Positions 12,821 through 14,629 of a stretch of 14,629 nucleotides of DNA are shown here, in pieces. A model generated the notes under the pieces. The model saw nothing but the letters and a program-made list of their open reading frames with translations, had not been told where the DNA came from and made no database searches. The position numbers and the translations under genes are program-made. The stretch lies in the NCBI GenBank assembly GCA_001786095.1, contig MFVN01000040.1, positions 1 through 14,629 on the forward strand. The letters run 5' to 3'. Within the stretch, counting starts at the first letter, position 1; every line of letters starts with the position of its first letter. The DNA comes from Candidatus Nomurabacteria bacterium RIFCSPLOWO2_02_FULL_42_17. GTDB taxonomy: Bacteria > Patescibacteriota > Minisyncoccia > Phycocordibacterales > MFVN01.

Positions 12821-14128
12821 ATGCTAGACATAAAATTCATTCGGGAAAACAAGGACTTGATCGCACTGGCGATTAAAAACAAGAAAGTCAAAGAAAAAGT
12901 TGACCTTGATAAAATGATTGCCTTGTTCGACGAGCGCCAGAATCTTAAAAAAGAAATTGATGAACTTAATCATAAAAGAAACGAAGCGGCGCGTCAGCGT
13001 CTGATTGAAGAAGGTTCGCGTCTTAAAAAAGAGCTCGCGGAACTGGAAAAAAAATTTGAAGCCGTAAGTCAAAAATTCATGTCTTTGATGCTTTTAATAC
13101 CCAATGTTCCTTCTCCGGACACGCCGGTTGGGGAAGACGAAACTCATAATAAAGTTTTGCGTCAATGGGGTACGCCTCGCCAGTTTGATTTCCAGCCGAA
13201 AAATCATATGGGTCTCGGGGTCAGTTTGGGTTTGATTAACAACGAGCGCGCCGCCCTGGTTTCCGGCACGCGTTTTTCTTATCTCAAGGGCGATTTGGTG
13301 CTTATGCAATTTGCTTTGATTAATTACGCTTTTTCCATACTGACTAATAAGAAGAAACTGGAAGAAATCGCGCAGGCCGCCGGATTGAATATAAAAGTTA
13401 CGCCTTTTGTTCCGATAATACCGCCGGTTATGATTAAGCCGGCTGTACTCAATCGAATGGCGCGTCTTGAACCGCGCGACGAGCGTTATCATATTCCGAC
13501 CGATGATCTTTATTTGATCGGTAGCGCCGAACATTCCATAGGGCCGATGCATATGGATGAAACTTTTGAAGAAGCCGATTTACCTGTTCGCTATGTCGGC
13601 TATTCCACCGCTTTTCGCCGCGAGGCCGGCTCTTATGGCAAAGACACGCATGGTATATTTCGCGTGCATCAATTTGATAAAATGGAAATGGAAACTTTTT
13701 GCCTGCCGGAAAATTCTTTTCAGGAGCAGGAATTTCTTGTGGCTATCCAAGAATATTTAGTAAAATCTTTAAACTTACCCTATCAAGCCGTTATTTTGTG
13801 CACGGGGGATATGGGTTTGCCCGATTATCGGCAGATTGATATTGAAACTTGGATGCCGGGCGAAGGAAAATATCGCGAAACGCACAGCGCGGATTTGGTA
13901 ACCAGCTTTCAACCGCGCCGTCTTAATACTAAAGTAAAAAGGTCAGACCCCTCCGCTGGCGGGGCGGGTGATCGCGCCGAACCGGTGCATATGAACGACG
14001 CCACGGTTTTTGCCGGCCGGACCCTCATCGCTATTTTAGAAAACTATCAGTGTGCCGACGGCACGGTGGAAATACCCGAAGTTCTGCGTTCATATATGGG
14101 AAAAAATTCCATCGGCCATGAACGCTAG
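12821..14128 (+). CDS. serS: Seryl-tRNA synthetase
   Basis: This encodes 435 residues. The ATG at 12821 was chosen because MLDIKFIREN aligns with the usual SerRS beginning; the frame is open to a TTG at 12776, but that extension only translates the heptamer array. An N-terminal antiparallel coiled coil (about 28-90) binds the long variable arm of tRNA-Ser. The class II core contains SAE (235-237, the serine-site TAE/SAE), motif 2 FRREAGSYGKDTHGIFRVHQF (265-285) and motif 3 GRTLIAILENYQ (399-410). Between RRLN (366-369) and VHMND (389-393) there are 19 residues where I expect about 12. The extra part (about 374-385, RSDPSAGGAGDR) is encoded by a GC palindrome-like element. Catalytic motifs are intact, so the enzyme should be active. 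No SD is visible. Confidence 0.93.
   Translation: MLDIKFIRENKDLIALAIKNKKVKEKVDLDKMIALFDERQNLKKEIDELNHKRNEAARQRLIEEGSRLKKELAELEKKFEAVSQKFMSLMLLIPNVPSPDTPVGEDETHNKVLRQWGTPRQFDFQPKNHMGLGVSLGLINNERAALVSGTRFSYLKGDLVLMQFALINYAFSILTNKKKLEEIAQAAGLNIKVTPFVPIIPPVMIKPAVLNRMARLEPRDERYHIPTDDLYLIGSAEHSIGPMHMDETFEEADLPVRYVGYSTAFRREAGSYGKDTHGIFRVHQFDKMEMETFCLPENSFQEQEFLVAIQEYLVKSLNLPYQAVILCTGDMGLPDYRQIDIETWMPGEGKYRETHSADLVTSFQPRRLNTKVKRSDPSAGGAGDRAEPVHMNDATVFAGRTLIAILENYQCADGTVEIPEVLRSYMGKNSIGHER
13933..13971. repeat. REP-like palindromic insertion inside serS
   Basis: A GGTCAGACCCC core (13941-13951) is followed by CCGC-TG-GCGG (13953-13962) and a G-run. GGTCAGACCCC resembles REP cores linked to REP-associated transposases in other bacteria (from memory, not searched). 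It keeps the serS reading frame and coincides with a loop before motif 3 that is about seven residues longer than expected. Confidence 0.45.
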
Positions 14129-14629
14129 AGAAATTTCCAAACCCAGGAGGCTTGTGGATCGCCGTCGGCGGGTCTTGATATGGCGTCTAGTAATCACATT
14201 AGTTATTTTGGGCGGACTTCTGGGCGGTTTAGTGGTATTTTTACGTTTGCCGGTGTTGGCTATCAAAAACATTGAAGTCCAGGGCGCCAGCGCGCTGGAT
14301 AAGGCGGAATTGGCGGCAGTAGCCGAAAGTGTACTGCAAAACAATTTCACTGGTTTATTCCCTAGAAAAAATTTTCTTATTTATCCGCGCCGGCAAATAA
14401 AAGAAATTCTTTCCGAGCGTTTTCAGCGCATAGAACAAATGTCGCTAAAGGTTGAAGAAGATAATATTTTGGTAGTGGAAATTAAAGAACGACAAGGCGA
14501 ATATTTGTGGTGCGGACTAGAACCGTTGGAACCGGACCCGTCTGGGGAATGTTTTTTCACCGATGCGCAAGGTTATATTTTTGATCAAGCCCCTTATTTT
14601 TCTGGCAATGTTTATTTTAAAATTTACGG
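14118..14629 (+). CDS. ftsQ: FtsQ/DivIB-like POTRA cell-division protein (3' partial)
   Basis: The frame is open from ATG 14118 to the right edge (170 codons) and overlaps the serS end by 11 bp. A basic cytoplasmic N-terminus (1-19: KPRR, RRRR), one membrane helix (about 20-42) and an FtsQ-type POTRA start (IKNIEVQGASALDKAELAAVAES, about 49-71) are visible. The following stretch ends ..FFTDAQGYIFDQAP. This order is that of FtsQ/DivIB, which links the FtsBL complex to the divisome outside the membrane. Start alternative: an in-frame GTG at 14154 has a perfect AGGAGG (14145-14150), but only 3 nt away, which is too close for ideal use. The ATG has no SD but would be coupled to serS termination. 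The C-terminal half is outside the window. Confidence 0.78.
   Translation, partial: MNAREISKPRRLVDRRRRVLIWRLVITLVILGGLLGGLVVFLRLPVLAIKNIEVQGASALDKAELAAVAESVLQNNFTGLFPRKNFLIYPRRQIKEILSERFQRIEQMSLKVEEDNILVVEIKERQGEYLWCGLEPLEPDPSGECFFTDAQGYIFDQAPYFSGNVYFKIY

Overview
The window looks like a piece of a Candidate Phyla Radiation (Patescibacteria, most likely Parcubacteria) chromosome. The reasons are small T4SS-pilin-like membrane proteins next to a very large extracellular repeat protein, an SPFH protein paired with a small membrane protein, a PaaX/Cas2-like orphan regulator, short single-copy housekeeping genes, mid-range G+C by eye, and a mixture of Shine-Dalgarno (SD), non-SD and apparently leaderless starts. 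UGA is a stop here (dprA ends in TGA and no conserved gene has an in-frame TGA), which argues against the UGA=Gly lineages. The lineage call is inference from gene content and style.

Region 1 (1-4240, plus strand) is a surface/pilus locus. A gene open at the left edge encodes more than 940 residues of cysteine-bearing InlB-B/Flg_new-like repeats. It ends in a two-helix segment that resembles the three small pilin-like proteins that follow (2975-3334, 3558-3932, 3951-4238). GC-rich inverted-repeat elements lie on both sides of the first pilin gene. Two sigma70-type promoters are visible, and one places the transcription start on the ATG itself.

Region 2 (4240-5963, minus strand) is a two-gene operon: an SPFH/band-7 protein and a small single-pass membrane protein, joined TAG-ATG. 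It is driven by a strong promoter that overlaps a perfect 16-bp palindrome and closed by a hairpin terminator.

Region 3 (5964-7224) is the accessory-looking part. It holds an intact tRNA-Leu(UAG), two tandem tRNA-Leu-like 5' fragments, a PaaX-like gene with a Cas2-like domain flanked by 28-bp direct repeats centred on ACGATCGT, and tRNA-Lys(CUU). One of those repeats sits inside the gene's probable promoter.

Region 4 (7225-14629) is core genome: parB, the convergent dprA-topA-rel operon on the minus strand, then divergent serS followed by an overlapping ftsQ-like gene cut by the right edge. The spacers before topA and serS each hold four 7-bp-periodic units. serS carries a REP-like GC palindrome inside its motif-3 region.

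The most unusual items are the adhesin-pilin fusion, the tRNA-Leu fragments next to the repeat-flanked Cas2-like regulator, the heptamer arrays, and the matching leaderless starts.
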